Origin: Vibrionaceae bacterium
GTDB taxonomy: Bacteria > Pseudomonadota > Gammaproteobacteria > Enterobacterales > Vibrionaceae
Length of the DNA: 64,000 nucleotides
Assembly: GCA_018222805.1 (NCBI GenBank)
Contig: JAAEZQ010000001.1
Span: forward strand, 124,001 to 188,000
Direction of reading: 5' to 3'
Shown piece by piece: positions 37,101 to 46,017 of this stretch (position 1 is the stretch's first letter; each line of letters opens with the position of its first letter). The notes below the pieces were generated by a model, which was given only the letters and a program-made list of their open reading frames with translations, did not search any database and had not been told where the DNA came from. The position numbers and the translations under genes are program-made.

Positions 37101-38084
37101 ATGCTCAACCCTAAAGACCGCCTTTTACGGAATCTGGACTGGAACTTACTGTATACATTTTTAACCATTGTTAACGAAGGTGGTATCAGTGCTGCTGCGC
37201 GCAAGCTGTCGCTCAGCCAACCCAGCGTAAGTAACGCATTGAAGAGACTCGAAGAACATGTAGATAAGCGACTTATCCTACGAAAAAAAGGCGTATTTTC
37301 TCTTACGTTGCATGGGATGCGGGTTTACGAATATGCATCATCGGTGAGCCGTATCATCGGCAACATGGCCGATCAATTTGTTGATCAAGCCGATAATATT
37401 CAAGGCGAGTTAACGATTGAAATTGCCAGTCACCTGCAATGCCCTGCATTCGATGCCACACTGGTGAACTATCATGCTCTGTACCCGAACGTCATCTTTA
37501 ACGTCAACACCCACCCAAGCGCAGATATTGTTAGTCACGTTGCAGACGGTTTATTACACATAGGGTTAAGCAACAAAAAAATAGCCAAAACCGGTATTCG
37601 CTGTGACTTTCTTGGCTATGAGCAGATGGGCTTTTATTGCGGACGCGCGCACCCTTGCTTTGGACGCGAAAACTTAACCCTAGATGAAATTAAAGGCTTA
37701 CCCTACATCTCTTTTGAAAGTGACCAACCCGGAGAAGGACTAGACGCTATTGCTCACTTTCGCGAACAACAGCAGTTTTGGGGTAAGTTAGTTGCCGTTT
37801 CGTCTAATGTAGAGGAAGTTCGCCGCATGATCATGGCGGGTATTGGCTTCGGCGCACTCACAGTTGAAAGTGCCAAACCGTACGTTGCGCAAGGGCTACT
37901 GTGGCCTCTCCCTCCTTATGAATCACTACCCGTGACTGAGATGTATCTGGTAACACCTGAAACGGTCTCACTAAGCGATATTGAAGTGCAGTTTGTTAAA
38001 CTACTCAAGCAACAAACTCAGGAGTTAGTGCGCGATACACTCAATGCGATTCAGAGTGCCCACTACCAGCCCAGTGGGGAATAA
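37101..38084 (+). CDS. dgcR: LysR family regulator, probable D-glutamate catabolism regulator
   Basis: 327 residues from the ATG at 37101, which follows AAGGAAAGAAACAC; the track start at 37065 has no ribosome site and would overlap the palindromic operator's flank. Winged helix LLYTFLTIVNEGGISAAARKLSLSQPSVSNALKRLEEHV at residues 13-51, then a LysR effector domain. It is divergent from the transporter-dgcN-dgcA operon, which is how LysR activators normally sit. The dgc locus of Pseudoalteromonas is also described with a LysR regulator; the symbol here is by context. Confidence 0.85.
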   Translation: MLNPKDRLLRNLDWNLLYTFLTIVNEGGISAAARKLSLSQPSVSNALKRLEEHVDKRLILRKKGVFSLTLHGMRVYEYASSVSRIIGNMADQFVDQADNIQGELTIEIASHLQCPAFDATLVNYHALYPNVIFNVNTHPSADIVSHVADGLLHIGLSNKKIAKTGIRCDFLGYEQMGFYCGRAHPCFGRENLTLDEIKGLPYISFESDQPGEGLDAIAHFREQQQFWGKLVAVSSNVEEVRRMIMAGIGFGALTVESAKPYVAQGLLWPLPPYESLPVTEMYLVTPETVSLSDIEVQFVKLLKQQTQELVRDTLNAIQSAHYQPSGE

Positions 38085-38117
38085 ACCAAATTTACTCGTT
38101 GGACAAAGATTCGAGAA

Positions 38118-39161
38118 TTAGAGCTGCCCGGCCAACGCAAGTGTCATCTCTTTTGCTGAGATTTCTTGGCACCCTTGCGTATTTTGACCGCACCATAACG
38201 GAGTGAAGTCATCAATTCCCATGGTCTCAGCTTGTTTTCGTAGTACCGTCATTTCAATCGAAGCAAATGGGAACTCAGGCACAGACGCACTCATGTAACC
38301 CAGCTCTCTCATCGCGCGATTCACAATGCCACGCGCTGGTTTACCAGAAAAGATATTCGTTAATGCCGTATGTGGTGATTTCGCTTCTTTCAAAGTTTGT
38401 CTATGAAGTGCCGATGTTTGAGCTTCTTGACATAATAAATAAGCCGTTCCGACTTGCACTGCTGTTGCTCCTCGTTGCAAACAAGAATGTACTGAGCGGC
38501 TGTCAGCGATACCGCCCGCGGCTATCACGGGGATATTAACTCGATTTACAATTTGAGGAAGAAGCGCCACCAACCCCATTTGAGTCGAGATATCTTTGGA
38601 CAAGAACATTCCTCGGTGACCACCAGCTTCTATTCCTTGCGCAATAATGCCATCCACTCCGTGAGACTCTAACCAAAGAGCTTCCTCCACAGTCGTCGCA
38701 GACGAAACGATCTTTGTTCCCCAGCGTTTGACTCGCTGCAACAAATCATTATCGGGTAGTCCAAAGTGAAAACTAATGAATTCTGGTGAAAATGGTTCAA
38801 TCGCATCGGCTATTTCATGGCTGAATGGTACTCTGTTAACCCCACCAGATGAAACGTCCATACCTAATCCGAGTTCATCAAAGTACGGCTTCAACGTATT
38901 TTGCCAAATGGCTTGGCGCTGTTTATTGAAAGGAAAGGCCTCATGGCAGAAGAAGTTCAGGTTAAATGGCTTATTGGTTGCCGCTTTTATCAACTTAATT
39001 TCACCGACGAGTTGCTCAGTACTCAACATGCCACAAGGTAAGGATCCTAGCCCGCCAGCTTCACTCACAGCAATTGCCAGATTACTCCCTTGAACACCAG
39101 CCATCGGCGACTGAATAATGCAAAGTTCGGTACCTAATAATTCCTTGTAGCTTCTGTTCAT
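38118..39161 (-). CDS. nitronate monooxygenase family protein
   Basis: 347 residues from the ATG at 39161 (AGGGAAACA before it); the track start adds 17 unlikely residues. FMN-binding TIM barrel of the 2-nitropropane dioxygenase family: IIQSPMAGVQGSNLAIAVSEAGGLGSL, DGIIAQGIEAGGHRGMF with the active-site His, and VIAAGGIADSRSVHSCLQRGATAVQVGTAYLLCQEA for phosphate/FMN binding. It would oxidise propionate 3-nitronate or similar toxic nitronates. It is convergent with the LysR gene and has no operon partner. Confidence 0.9.
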   Translation of the reverse strand: MNRSYKELLGTELCIIQSPMAGVQGSNLAIAVSEAGGLGSLPCGMLSTEQLVGEIKLIKAATNKPFNLNFFCHEAFPFNKQRQAIWQNTLKPYFDELGLGMDVSSGGVNRVPFSHEIADAIEPFSPEFISFHFGLPDNDLLQRVKRWGTKIVSSATTVEEALWLESHGVDGIIAQGIEAGGHRGMFLSKDISTQMGLVALLPQIVNRVNIPVIAAGGIADSRSVHSCLQRGATAVQVGTAYLLCQEAQTSALHRQTLKEAKSPHTALTNIFSGKPARGIVNRAMRELGYMSASVPEFPFASIEMTVLRKQAETMGIDDFTPLWCGQNTQGCQEISAKEMTLALAGQL

Positions 39162-39310
39162 TGTTTCCCTACTTCCCTGTAGTGCAGAAAATTCTTGTAC
39201 GTCCGTCTTCAATACAAACTCGATGCATCAAAAACGTGCCGTGTGTTTCAAACCGTTTATCAATGTTTAATTAGTTCACTGATAGCGACTGAATTCATTA
39301 ATACCGTGCT

Positions 39311-39898
39311 CTAAAGGCTACCGACAACATTTTGGATAATTTCCCTGCCTAAGTCAGTCAGCGACCAAGTAAACGCGCAGATATTCAGAGCTACTGCAAT
39401 CCAAAGAATAAACTTGAAAGGTTGCTTTTGGGACTTATGGCGTAGCTGAAATTGAGCCAACAATGCTCCTGGCCAACCACCTGCTAGTGAAAGCAAATGC
39501 AGAGTTTTTTCAGGTGTTCTCCAGTTTCCATTCTGAGCGGCCTGTTTATCCCAAGCGAACATCAGATAGGTAAATACGCTAAGAGCCAAATACAAAGGTA
39601 TTAGTAATAACACACCATCAAAAACTACAACTGACGAAAACGCCGCTACCAAGAAAGTAAAACTAAATAAGACAGTTACAGGAAAACTGTCCACACCTTG
39701 AATCACTACATTCTCTGCATTAAAACGACCTTTACTGTCTTTACTGACTTCAAACGTAACCATGTCATTTAATTTTGGACGACGCCTCGATTTATTAACT
39801 GAAGACACATGCATGAAAACATTTCGTTCACCATTTGAAGCAGAGATAAAGCCGTAACCTTTAGAATCATTCCATTCTACAATTTGACCTTTCATCAT
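39311..39898 (-). CDS. cold-shock domain / DUF1294 membrane fusion protein
   Basis: 195 residues. Residues 2-68 form a cold-shock domain with RNP1-like KGYGFIS and RNP2-like VFMHVSSV, predicted to bind single-stranded nucleic acid. Two helices follow (about 73-110), then a DUF1294 domain with MFAWDKQAAQNGNWRTPEKTLHLLSLAGGWPGALLAQFQLRHKSQKQPFKFI, and a final helix. The architecture is widespread among gamma-proteobacteria but its function is unknown. Two adjacent ATGs are possible starts; AGGA sits nearer the optimum for the second. It stands alone. Confidence 0.88.
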   Translation of the reverse strand: MMKGQIVEWNDSKGYGFISASNGERNVFMHVSSVNKSRRRPKLNDMVTFEVSKDSKGRFNAENVVIQGVDSFPVTVLFSFTFLVAAFSSVVVFDGVLLLIPLYLALSVFTYLMFAWDKQAAQNGNWRTPEKTLHLLSLAGGWPGALLAQFQLRHKSQKQPFKFILWIAVALNICAFTWSLTDLGREIIQNVVGSL

Positions 39899-40078
39899 AA
39901 TTCCTAATTCTTGAGTAGCGGTTATCAGATAGCGCTTTAATCACGAAAGCAAAGCACATTTTATTGCTCACATAATGCAACCTTTTGCGCACCCATACAA
40001 TCGACTAGTCTCTTAGAGCTCCAAGATTTGAGAGATCAGATTGTAATTACATGAAACAGCAAGGTAAGTTAGGACTGG

Positions 40079-40939
40079 CTAACCATCCTGAGAAATTTTA
40101 ATTTCACCATCAATATGCACATCACGTTGAGGAAACGCGATTTCAATACCTTTCTGTTCAAAGGCCTCATAAATTTCAAAACGAATTGTACTTGAAACCG
40201 CTCTGATCCCTCTTTCAACCGTTGAGTGGATCCAAAAATACGACTCGAAGATTAATGCGTTGTCACCAAAGTCCTGAAAAAATATCTCAGGCGCTGGCGT
40301 ACCAAGTACTTCCACTTGCTTAGACGTCACTTCTTTCATTAGCGACGCGACTAGTTTTACGTCGCTACCGTAAGCAACACCCACAACTACGGTGCCTCTT
40401 ACCAACCGGTCGCAAAGCGTCCAGTTAATAACAACGTTTTCAATCAACTGACTGTTTGGTATTAACATGTGGACGCCATCAGTACGTCTGATCCGCGTTG
40501 AACGGGTATTAATTTGCTCGACCGTCCCTTTTGCCCCCTCTACTTCCAAAAAATCACCAATCCTAATCGGCTTTTCACCAATCAAAATCCAGCCACTAAT
40601 AAAGTTATTAATGATGTTTTGAGCACCAAAACCGAAGCCAATCGCGACAGCACCGGATAAGAATGCGAATGCGGTTATAGGCACATTAATCAACGAAAGT
40701 GTGGTGAGAAAAATAATCCCGAGAGCAATGACAAACAGTATCCGTTTTACAAGATGAATAATGTTGGGGTCTTTCCCTGCTGAGGCCATTCGGGACGTGA
40801 CCGCTTTAATTAATATTTTGGATAGCCACAGACTCACTAGTATCCAGGTAGGCACCATCAATATTGCCCACAAAGTGATGGGTTGCTCGTTAAAGGTAAA
40901 TAATGTTGTTTCTAGAAAGGAAATGAATTTATCGAACAT
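40079..40939 (-). CDS. small-conductance mechanosensitive channel (MscS family)
   Basis: 286 residues, the usual size of MscS. Two to three N-terminal membrane helices are followed by the pore-lining TM3 AFAFLSGAVAIGFGFGAQNIINNFISGWILI, rich in Gly/Ala, then the beta domain (IRIGDFLEVEGAKGTVEQINTRSTRIRRTDGVHMLIPNSQLIEN) and the C-terminal alpha/beta domain. It releases solutes on hypo-osmotic shock, which complements the betaine system in this window, though the genes are not linked in an operon. The start lacks a strong ribosome site. Confidence 0.93.
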   Translation of the reverse strand: MFDKFISFLETTLFTFNEQPITLWAILMVPTWILVSLWLSKILIKAVTSRMASAGKDPNIIHLVKRILFVIALGIIFLTTLSLINVPITAFAFLSGAVAIGFGFGAQNIINNFISGWILIGEKPIRIGDFLEVEGAKGTVEQINTRSTRIRRTDGVHMLIPNSQLIENVVINWTLCDRLVRGTVVVGVAYGSDVKLVASLMKEVTSKQVEVLGTPAPEIFFQDFGDNALIFESYFWIHSTVERGIRAVSSTIRFEIYEAFEQKGIEIAFPQRDVHIDGEIKISQDG

Positions 40940-41251
40940 AAGCGCTCACTTTTATCTTATTGTTTTTGATGAATACAACACGTGTTCATTAAATTGTAAT
41001 CCACTTAACGATGAGTGTAGGTTTTATGAATCTCCTCCTAATCGATGTAGAACCAATGAATTCGGAAAAGCAATGAGGTGTTCTACAACTGTCCTTATTT
41101 CCCACAAATATTGTTAAGGCTATCAATCGTCGACTACTTTTACTGATGTAAAACTTATTTAGGACGACATTTTGTAGAGCTCGGTGATACGACCTACTGG
41201 ACGAGAAGTGGATTAGAAGTTCTTGGGCGTTAACCGATAAAGGAACGCATC
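40940..41251. other. intergenic region between mscS and sorA-like gene
   Basis: 312 bases holding the divergent promoters. The only structure I note is the palindrome AACACGTGTT at 40977-40986, near the MscS start. No gene is visible; the plus-strand ORF entering from 40761 is antisense to MscS. Confidence 0.5.
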
Positions 41252-42565
41252 ATGAGTGAGAACGAGAAAAACAAACCGCAAGGGATCTATAAATATTATG
41301 AAAAGAACCCTGAATCTGCGGATGAGAAAGTCTTTGGACGAATCAGCCATCCTGACAGGCGAGGCTTTTTAAAAGGCGCAGGCTTAGCAACGATGGCGGC
41401 CGTGCTTGGAGGAGCGATTCCCTTCCATCGTAATATGCCCGCAGGGATTATCCCAGCGGCGTTTGCTGAAGGGCTCGATGACGTAATGATTGAAGGTAAA
41501 GATGGTCTGACTGTGCTTAACGACAGACCAATGAATGCGGAAACGCCACCTCACCTTCTCAACGACGACATTACCCCTACTCGTCGGCATTTTATACGAA
41601 ATAACGGTATTCCCCCATCAGAAGTCAATACTGACGCTTGGAGCTTAACCATAGATGGTTTGGTGGATAAACCCATGACGCTTACGATTGCCGATCTGAA
41701 GAAAAACTTCGATGTGATTGAGCAACAATTGGTGGTGGAATGTGGCGGTAATGGCCGGGCATTCTTTGATCCTAAAGCGTCAGGCAATCAATGGACTTAT
41801 GGTGCGGTTGCCTGTTCAAGCTGGACGGGAGTGAGGCTAGCCGATGTTCTCAAAGCTGCCGGAGTCAAAGACGGTGCGGTTTATACGGCTCATTACGGTG
41901 CAGATAAACACCTTTCTGGTCAGGAAGGTAAATTACCAATTTCTCGCGGCGTACCTATTGCAAAAGCCATGGGTGCTGAAAACCTTATCGCTTTCGAACA
42001 AAACGGTGAACCACTTCATCCAATGAATGGTGCGCCTCTACGTTTGGTTGTTCCGGGTTGGCCTGGTTCATGCTCGCAAAAGTGGCTGACACGAATTCAA
42101 ATCCGCGATCAAGTGCATGACGGTCCGAAAATGACGGGAACATCCTATCGCGTACCGAACCGACCAGTGGCTCCCGGCGAAGAAGTCGCAAAAGAGGATT
42201 TTGAAATTATTGAACGGATGCCTGTTAAATCTCTCATCACTTCGCCACAAACCAACTCACAAGTTGATGGAAACGAAGTTGCGGTGCGGGGACATGCGTG
42301 GTCTGGCGATCGCAAAGTGACAAAAGTACAGCTTTCCATTGATTTTGGAGCAACGTGGATGGATGCCGATCTCGCCGACCCAGCAAACGAAGGTGCGTGG
42401 CAGACCTTTAACGCTAAAGTGAAATTTCCTCAACCTGGCTACTACGAAGTTTGGGCAAAAGCGACAGATGATCAAAACGTTAGCCAACCTTTTGCCATCG
42501 CTTGGAATCCAAAAGGATACCTAAACAACACCTTCCATCGCGTTGCTTTGGTCGTTAAGGGGTAG
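41252..42565 (+). CDS. sulfite dehydrogenase-like molybdopterin oxidoreductase (SorA type)
   Basis: 437 residues. The twin-arginine signal HPDRRGFLKGAGLATMAAVLGG (RR at 36-37) sends it folded to the periplasm, cleavage near AFA at about 72. The sulfite-oxidase Moco domain follows with the molybdenum-ligand Cys164 in LVVECGGNGRAFF and GVRLADVLKAAG, PMNGAPLRLVVPGWPGSCSQKWLTRI; then the C-terminal Mo-co dimerisation domain (VAVRGHAWSGDRKVTKVQLSIDFG). It likely oxidises sulfite to sulfate and gives electrons to the cytochrome c encoded 5 bases downstream. Another organic-sulfur substrate cannot be excluded. Confidence 0.92.
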   Translation: MSENEKNKPQGIYKYYEKNPESADEKVFGRISHPDRRGFLKGAGLATMAAVLGGAIPFHRNMPAGIIPAAFAEGLDDVMIEGKDGLTVLNDRPMNAETPPHLLNDDITPTRRHFIRNNGIPPSEVNTDAWSLTIDGLVDKPMTLTIADLKKNFDVIEQQLVVECGGNGRAFFDPKASGNQWTYGAVACSSWTGVRLADVLKAAGVKDGAVYTAHYGADKHLSGQEGKLPISRGVPIAKAMGAENLIAFEQNGEPLHPMNGAPLRLVVPGWPGSCSQKWLTRIQIRDQVHDGPKMTGTSYRVPNRPVAPGEEVAKEDFEIIERMPVKSLITSPQTNSQVDGNEVAVRGHAWSGDRKVTKVQLSIDFGATWMDADLADPANEGAWQTFNAKVKFPQPGYYEVWAKATDDQNVSQPFAIAWNPKGYLNNTFHRVALVVKG

Positions 42566-42570
42566 TCGAC

Positions 42571-43230
42571 GTGAAGAGTCATAGCACTAGAGAGCGGGTC
42601 TTCCCGCTCTCTCTATTACTAATAAGCCTTGTTAGTGGACTTGCCGCTGCAAACACTGAGTTAATTGCTGCTGGCGAAGAACAAGCAATGGTATGTAAAG
42701 CCTGTCACCAGTTCGAACCCAATGGCGTCACTGTGGTTGGTCCGCCTTTGTGGGGATTGGCGGAACGTTCTATTGCCAGTTTTGCGGGCTTCAACTACAG
42801 CGAGGGAATTAAAAAACATAAAGGCAATTGGGACGCTGAAAAACTTGATGCATTTTTAGCATCACCTAATGAGTTTGCACCGGGGACCAATATGGTGTTT
42901 CCGGGTGTTAAAGGCCCAGGGGCTCGCGCCGCAATCATCGCATGGCTTGCCATTAAAAACCCTTCTCCTCCTGATTGGATCACCCCTTCGTCTGGCATAA
43001 AGGTCAAGTCGGCGGGAGATGGGATCTTAACACCGGGAGAGAACATGGAACTGGTTGCGGCAATATGCTCTGCTTGTCATTCTTTACATATGGTCGCCCA
43101 GCAAGGTTTAAACAGAAAGCGTTGGGATAAAATGCTCGACTGGATGATAGAAGAGCAAGGTATGGAGGAACTAGATGACGATGTTCGGGAAGCCGTACTT
43201 GATTATTTATCAAAGTATTATGGTCAGTAG
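42571..43230 (+). CDS. diheme cytochrome c, electron acceptor of SorA-like enzyme
   Basis: 219 residues, GTG start behind AAGGGGTAGTCGAC, 5 bases after the molybdoenzyme gene. A signal peptide ends near LAAANTE. The first cytochrome c domain has CKACH at 42-46 and a Met ligand candidate at M108 (GTNMVFPG). A second, smaller domain has CSACH at 166-170 with HMVAQQGLNRKRWDKMLDWMIEEQGM, giving a second heme site. Classical SorB is monoheme, so this is a diheme version. It should be periplasmic and pass electrons to the respiratory chain. Confidence 0.9.
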   Translation: MKSHSTRERVFPLSLLLISLVSGLAAANTELIAAGEEQAMVCKACHQFEPNGVTVVGPPLWGLAERSIASFAGFNYSEGIKKHKGNWDAEKLDAFLASPNEFAPGTNMVFPGVKGPGARAAIIAWLAIKNPSPPDWITPSSGIKVKSAGDGILTPGENMELVAAICSACHSLHMVAQQGLNRKRWDKMLDWMIEEQGMEELDDDVREAVLDYLSKYYGQ

Positions 43231-43263
43231 CGAAATGCCTGACTCTTGGACGTCAACAACTCG

Positions 43264-43866
43264 CTACTTTTTCTGCCACACCATCCAGTACTCTTTGCCT
43301 TTGAACACATCAACGCTGTCATTTACTGGGGCGGATTCTATTAGAGAAAACGACTTATCTAACCGTCTTTCCAACTCGCCGCTACGTAAACAAAATGGAG
43401 GAAAGCACGAACGGTACTCATCATCTATGACAAAGTAACCAACCAGCAGACCATTGCTCGGTAATAACCGTTGAATCATGGAAAAGTAATCGTCCCACTT
43501 CTCTTTTGGTAACGCGGCTAAAAATGCGCGTTCATAAATCACGTCAAACGGCTCAGAGAATTCCGAGCTAAACACGTCCCCCAGCCTGACTTTATCTTTA
43601 TGCCTGCCAAGCTTTGATTGAGCCATTTTCACGGCTTCTTCACTGTAGTCCATCGCGACAACATCATGTCCATGCTCAATAAAGTGCGCGACTTCGTAAG
43701 CTGCGCCACAGCCGGGAATAAAGACAGATTGAATATCATCGGAGGTACGGCTTAGATAACTTTTTAGTTCTTCGGGAGCTTGATTTCGATCCCACGGCAT
43801 TGTGCCTTTGACAAACAAATCATCCCAGAACTCCACATCGATACTTGGTGAGCCTGTCGTTTTCAT
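43264..43866 (-). CDS. thiopurine S-methyltransferase-like SAM-dependent methyltransferase
   Basis: 200 residues. Class I methyltransferase of the TPMT-like group: VEFWDDLFVKGTMPWDRNQAPEELKSYL at the N-terminus, SAM loop VFIPGCGAAYEVAHFIEHGHDVVAMDYSEEAV, and DVIYERAFLAALPKEKWDDYFSMI. Such proteins methylate small thiols or selenium/tellurium compounds; the natural substrate is unknown. It is convergent with the cytochrome gene, so the functional link to sulfite oxidation is only suggestive. Confidence 0.85.
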   Translation of the reverse strand: MKTTGSPSIDVEFWDDLFVKGTMPWDRNQAPEELKSYLSRTSDDIQSVFIPGCGAAYEVAHFIEHGHDVVAMDYSEEAVKMAQSKLGRHKDKVRLGDVFSSEFSEPFDVIYERAFLAALPKEKWDDYFSMIQRLLPSNGLLVGYFVIDDEYRSCFPPFCLRSGELERRLDKSFSLIESAPVNDSVDVFKGKEYWMVWQKK

Positions 43867-43898
43867 AGCACTTCCTTTAAAGCGGTATTGTTTAACTT

Positions 43899-43934
43899 AA
43901 AAAGGGATACGCGACTTATCTCGGTATCCCTTTT
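43899..43934. terminator. terminator of the liv/ligase operon
   Basis: AAAAGGGATAC (43900-43910) pairs perfectly with GTATCCCTTTT (43924-43934), loop 13. Read on the minus strand the stem ends in CCCTTTTT, a proper T-run. It lies about 30 bases after the stop of the PaaK-like ligase gene; on the plus strand TTTT also follows. Confidence 0.8.
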
Positions 43935-43966
43935 CTCCTAGCCTTACGCTTTTATATCTAACGTTG

Positions 43967-45169
43967 CTAATTGCGTAAATCGTTAATCAGAGGTTGCTCG
44001 GCGCTGTTCGGTACAAACTGAACTTTGCCCTTTAGCTTAGTAACAGACTGTAAGGTTGCTTGAATATCATCGGCAGAAACGTGATCTTCTTGGCAACAGA
44101 ATGTAATGGTATCGCTGAAACCGTCACGCTCAATTTTTAACGATCCGGTAATTTCATGGCGACGACACACTTCCTGTATCTGGTGCGGATAGACGAATAA
44201 GCCTTTAACTTTGACTGCCGAATCGGCACGCCCCATCCAGCCTTTTATGCGCATATTAGTACGTGGAGAGTCTGAGTCTTTTTCAATATACGCAGATAAA
44301 TCACCCGTCGCGTAGCGAATGAGAGGGAACTTTTCATCCAGAGACGTCACCACCACCTCACCGATTTCACCTGATTTAACAGGGATACCATCAGGATCAA
44401 CGATTTCGACAATGATATCTTCCGCAATCACTAAGCCTTGTTCGCCAGAAACCTGATAAGCAATTAACCCAAGTTCTGCACTTGCGTACGCTTGAGACAC
44501 ACCAATGCCTTTATCTGCAAACGCCTGTTGCATGTCTGCTGTGACCGCCTCGCCAGAAACCAGAGCTTTCGTGATGCTAGGAAGCTGACCATATTGCTCT
44601 TGGTACTTCGCTAGCAACGTAAGCAAGTATGATGGAGTGCCCGTGTAGCCACTCGGCTGAAGCTGTTTGATGGCTTCAAGTTGTGCTTCGGTGTTCCCTA
44701 CCCCAGCCGGAAATACCGCGCAACCACAAGCTCTTGCTCCGCCATCCATGATAAAGCCACCTGGAGAGAAGTGATATGAGAGCGTGTTATGGACTAAGTC
44801 ACCGCTGCGAAATCCTGCAGCGTGAAACGCTCGCCCCATACGCCAGAAGTCCAACTCATCCGTTTGCGCTTCATACAAAGGCCCTGGAGATTGAAACACA
44901 CGTGCCATCTGACCAATGCCAACGCTGTTTAAACCACCAAACGGCGGCCTAAGTTGCTGCTGCCTTGGAAGATTAAACTTGCGTGTAATCGGAAACTGGG
45001 TAAGCCCCTCACGGCTGTTCGCCACAGATGAATCGATATCCGCGAACATTTTGGCATAGTGCTCGCTGTGCGCTTTTGCGTGTTCAATCAGGGTTGGTAA
45101 ACGTTTAAACAGCGATTCTTCTCTTTCTGTTGGCGGCAGAGACTCTTTTGCATCGAATAGTTCGTTCAT
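43967..45169 (-). CDS. phenylacetate-CoA ligase-like AMP-binding protein
   Basis: 400 residues from the ATG at 45169 (AAGGAG before it; the track's first codon is an upstream GTG). PaaK-like adenylate-forming ligase: N-terminal HYAKMFADIDSSVANSREGLTQFPITRK, the P-loop-like ATP region reduced here to FSPGGFIMDGGARACG, ASAELGLIAYQVSGEQG and ATGDLSAYI, with the C-terminal swivel domain RADSAVKVKGLFVYPHQIQEV. Shorter than PaaK (about 440). It would activate a carboxylic acid to its acyl-CoA. Last gene of the Liv operon; the substrate is unknown, perhaps an aromatic or branched acid. The usual SSGTTG signature is not obvious, so activity needs care. Confidence 0.8.
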   Translation of the reverse strand: MNELFDAKESLPPTEREESLFKRLPTLIEHAKAHSEHYAKMFADIDSSVANSREGLTQFPITRKFNLPRQQQLRPPFGGLNSVGIGQMARVFQSPGPLYEAQTDELDFWRMGRAFHAAGFRSGDLVHNTLSYHFSPGGFIMDGGARACGCAVFPAGVGNTEAQLEAIKQLQPSGYTGTPSYLLTLLAKYQEQYGQLPSITKALVSGEAVTADMQQAFADKGIGVSQAYASAELGLIAYQVSGEQGLVIAEDIIVEIVDPDGIPVKSGEIGEVVVTSLDEKFPLIRYATGDLSAYIEKDSDSPRTNMRIKGWMGRADSAVKVKGLFVYPHQIQEVCRRHEITGSLKIERDGFSDTITFCCQEDHVSADDIQATLQSVTKLKGKVQFVPNSAEQPLINDLRN

Positions 45170-45178
45170 CACAACTCC

Positions 45179-46000
45179 TTACAACCAACGCTTACGACGT
45201 TTGTAAGACTTAAGGTTTTTAAAGCTCTTGCGCTCTTCATCACCGCCACCGAGATAGAACTCTTTCACGTCTTCGTTATTAAGTAGTTCATGTTTACTAC
45301 CATCGAGCACGATTTTTCCTGATTCCATGATGTAACCGTAATCGGCAGCATGAAGTGCAAAGTTCGCATTCTGCTCCACCAACAACATGGTGATACCCTG
45401 ATCTTTATTGATCTTCTCAATGATGCTGAACACTTCTTTCACCAACAGTGGCGACAGGCCCATAGAAGGTTCATCAAGTAAGATCATTTTCGGGCGAGCC
45501 ATGAGTGCGCGACCAATTGCGAGCATTTGCTGCTCACCACCCGATAAATAGCCAGCGAGACCCGTGCGTTCTTTCAGTCGAGGGAAGTAGTCGAACACCA
45601 TTTCGATGTCTTTCTCTACCTCGTTGTCGTTGCGGGTAAAAGCGCCTAAGCGAAGGTTCTCAATCACCGTCATGTCTTCGACAATTCGACGTCCTTCCAT
45701 GACCTGGAAAATGCCAGAACGGACAATTTCTTCCGGGCTCTTGTTGTCGATACGCTCGCCCATGAAGTTGATTTCCCCACGGGTTACTTCACCATCTTCG
45801 GTCTTCAACAATCCAGAAATCGCTTTTAGTGTGGTCGATTTCCCTGCGCCGTTTGCGCCTAATAACGTCACGATCTGACCTTTTGGAACTTCAAGGCTCA
45901 CGCCTCTTAGAACCAAGATTACTTCATCGTAGACCACTTCGATGTTGTTTACCGAGAGCAGGATTTCTGCTGGTTCGATATTCGTTGCTAATTCACTCAT
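45179..46000 (-). CDS. Liv-type ABC transporter ATP-binding protein (LivF-like)
   Basis: 273 residues from the ATG at 46000; the track start is a TTG one codon earlier. ABC ATPase: Walker A GANGAGKST, signature YLSGGEQQMLAIGRALM, Walker B ILLDEPSMGLSP, switch His replaced in the usual LivF way (LLVEQNA). The C-terminus has an extra basic tail KSFKNLKSYKRRKRWL, longer than in LivF. It pairs with LivG-like 51294-52094 as the second ATPase. The binding-protein gene lies just before it, separated by a stem-loop. Confidence 0.92.
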   Translation of the reverse strand: MSELATNIEPAEILLSVNNIEVVYDEVILVLRGVSLEVPKGQIVTLLGANGAGKSTTLKAISGLLKTEDGEVTRGEINFMGERIDNKSPEEIVRSGIFQVMEGRRIVEDMTVIENLRLGAFTRNDNEVEKDIEMVFDYFPRLKERTGLAGYLSGGEQQMLAIGRALMARPKMILLDEPSMGLSPLLVKEVFSIIEKINKDQGITMLLVEQNANFALHAADYGYIMESGKIVLDGSKHELLNNEDVKEFYLGGGDEERKSFKNLKSYKRRKRWL

Positions 46001-46017
46001 CAAGCCACTCCTTGTGC

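Noticed and set aside
40761-41117. 118-codon plus-strand ORF
   Set aside because: Begins antisense inside the MscS gene and extends into its promoter; no motif or ribosome site.
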